Source: DASPKT01 sp035626475 | GTDB lineage: Bacteria > Pseudomonadota > Alphaproteobacteria > Azospirillales > Azospirillaceae | Direction of reading: 5' to 3' | Assembly: GCA_035626475.1 (NCBI GenBank) | Contig: DASPNP010000013.1 | Coordinates: 1 to 59,284, forward strand | DNA length: 59,284 nt | In this document: piece after piece, positions 58,484 to 59,284 of the stretch | Layout of the letters: each line of letters opens with the position of its first letter | How positions within the stretch are numbered: the stretch's first letter is position 1 | The notes under the pieces: generated by a model | Databases searched by the model: none | What the model saw: the letters and a program-made list of their open reading frames with translations, nothing else | Told to the model about the DNA's origin: nothing | Translations under genes and position numbers: made by a program

Positions 58484-59284
<801 letters not shown>

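Overview
The window is very GC-rich (around 70% by eye). It carries a gene set typical of an alphaproteobacterium of the Rhodospirillales/Azospirillaceae kind: an F0 ATP synthase operon with duplicated b subunits (b and b') separate from F1, an RpoH heat-shock sigma factor, CheZ, minCDE, class Ia nrdA and nrdB, and a YajQ protein. The lineage is inferred from gene content and codon bias; there is no rRNA in the window. Most genes follow the GC-rich pattern. Four islands have visibly lower GC and look acquired: about 300-2430, 9700-10440, 24060-24200 and 40250-40790.

Layout. 1-2545: a tandem array of polymorphic-toxin-like cassettes. It holds a lysozyme-like toxin end with a secreted immunity candidate, then a decayed second cassette, then a relic tail, with matching terminators. 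2645-9250: methyltransferase, NtrC-type regulator, double cold-shock protein, gamma-glutamyltransferase and acyltransferase. 9700-10444: an unknown AT-richer gene pair. 10478-16499: PRPP synthetase, cheZ with a pentapeptide-repeat partner, and a hydrolase/amidoligase/glutamine-amidotransferase operon. 16672-23959: stress and signalling genes (hibernation factor, rpoH, small proteins, soluble triple-PAS chemoreceptor). 24401-28897: tRNA-Val, N-formylglutamate amidohydrolase, acetyltransferase and an otsA-glk operon. 29192-33332: atpI-B-E-F'-F and a copper-delivery pair (SCO and PCuAC). 33522-39417: lactate dehydrogenase, Crp/Fnr regulator, phoH and minCDE. 39671-41196: a second toxin/immunity locus using the same linker module as the array at 1-2545 but with a different toxin domain. 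41203-47055: panB, then nrdB and nrdA separated by two unrelated genes. 47306-59284: assorted metabolic and signalling genes, ending in an oligopeptide ABC ATPase cut by the window edge.

The most interesting system is the pair of loci that share the 'EGYPEF..DQ.RD..GRWTD' linker. They look like one toxin carrier family with exchangeable C-terminal toxins and envelope-located immunity proteins. One locus shows an intact cassette followed by a decayed one. The window also holds four families of dispersed palindromic repeats (named REP1 to REP4 here), one nested inside another, a heat-shock-type promoter in front of rpoH, paired DnaA-box-like sites in front of both nrdA and nrdB, a terminator hairpin in the phoH leader, and an orphan terminator that suggests a small RNA near otsA.
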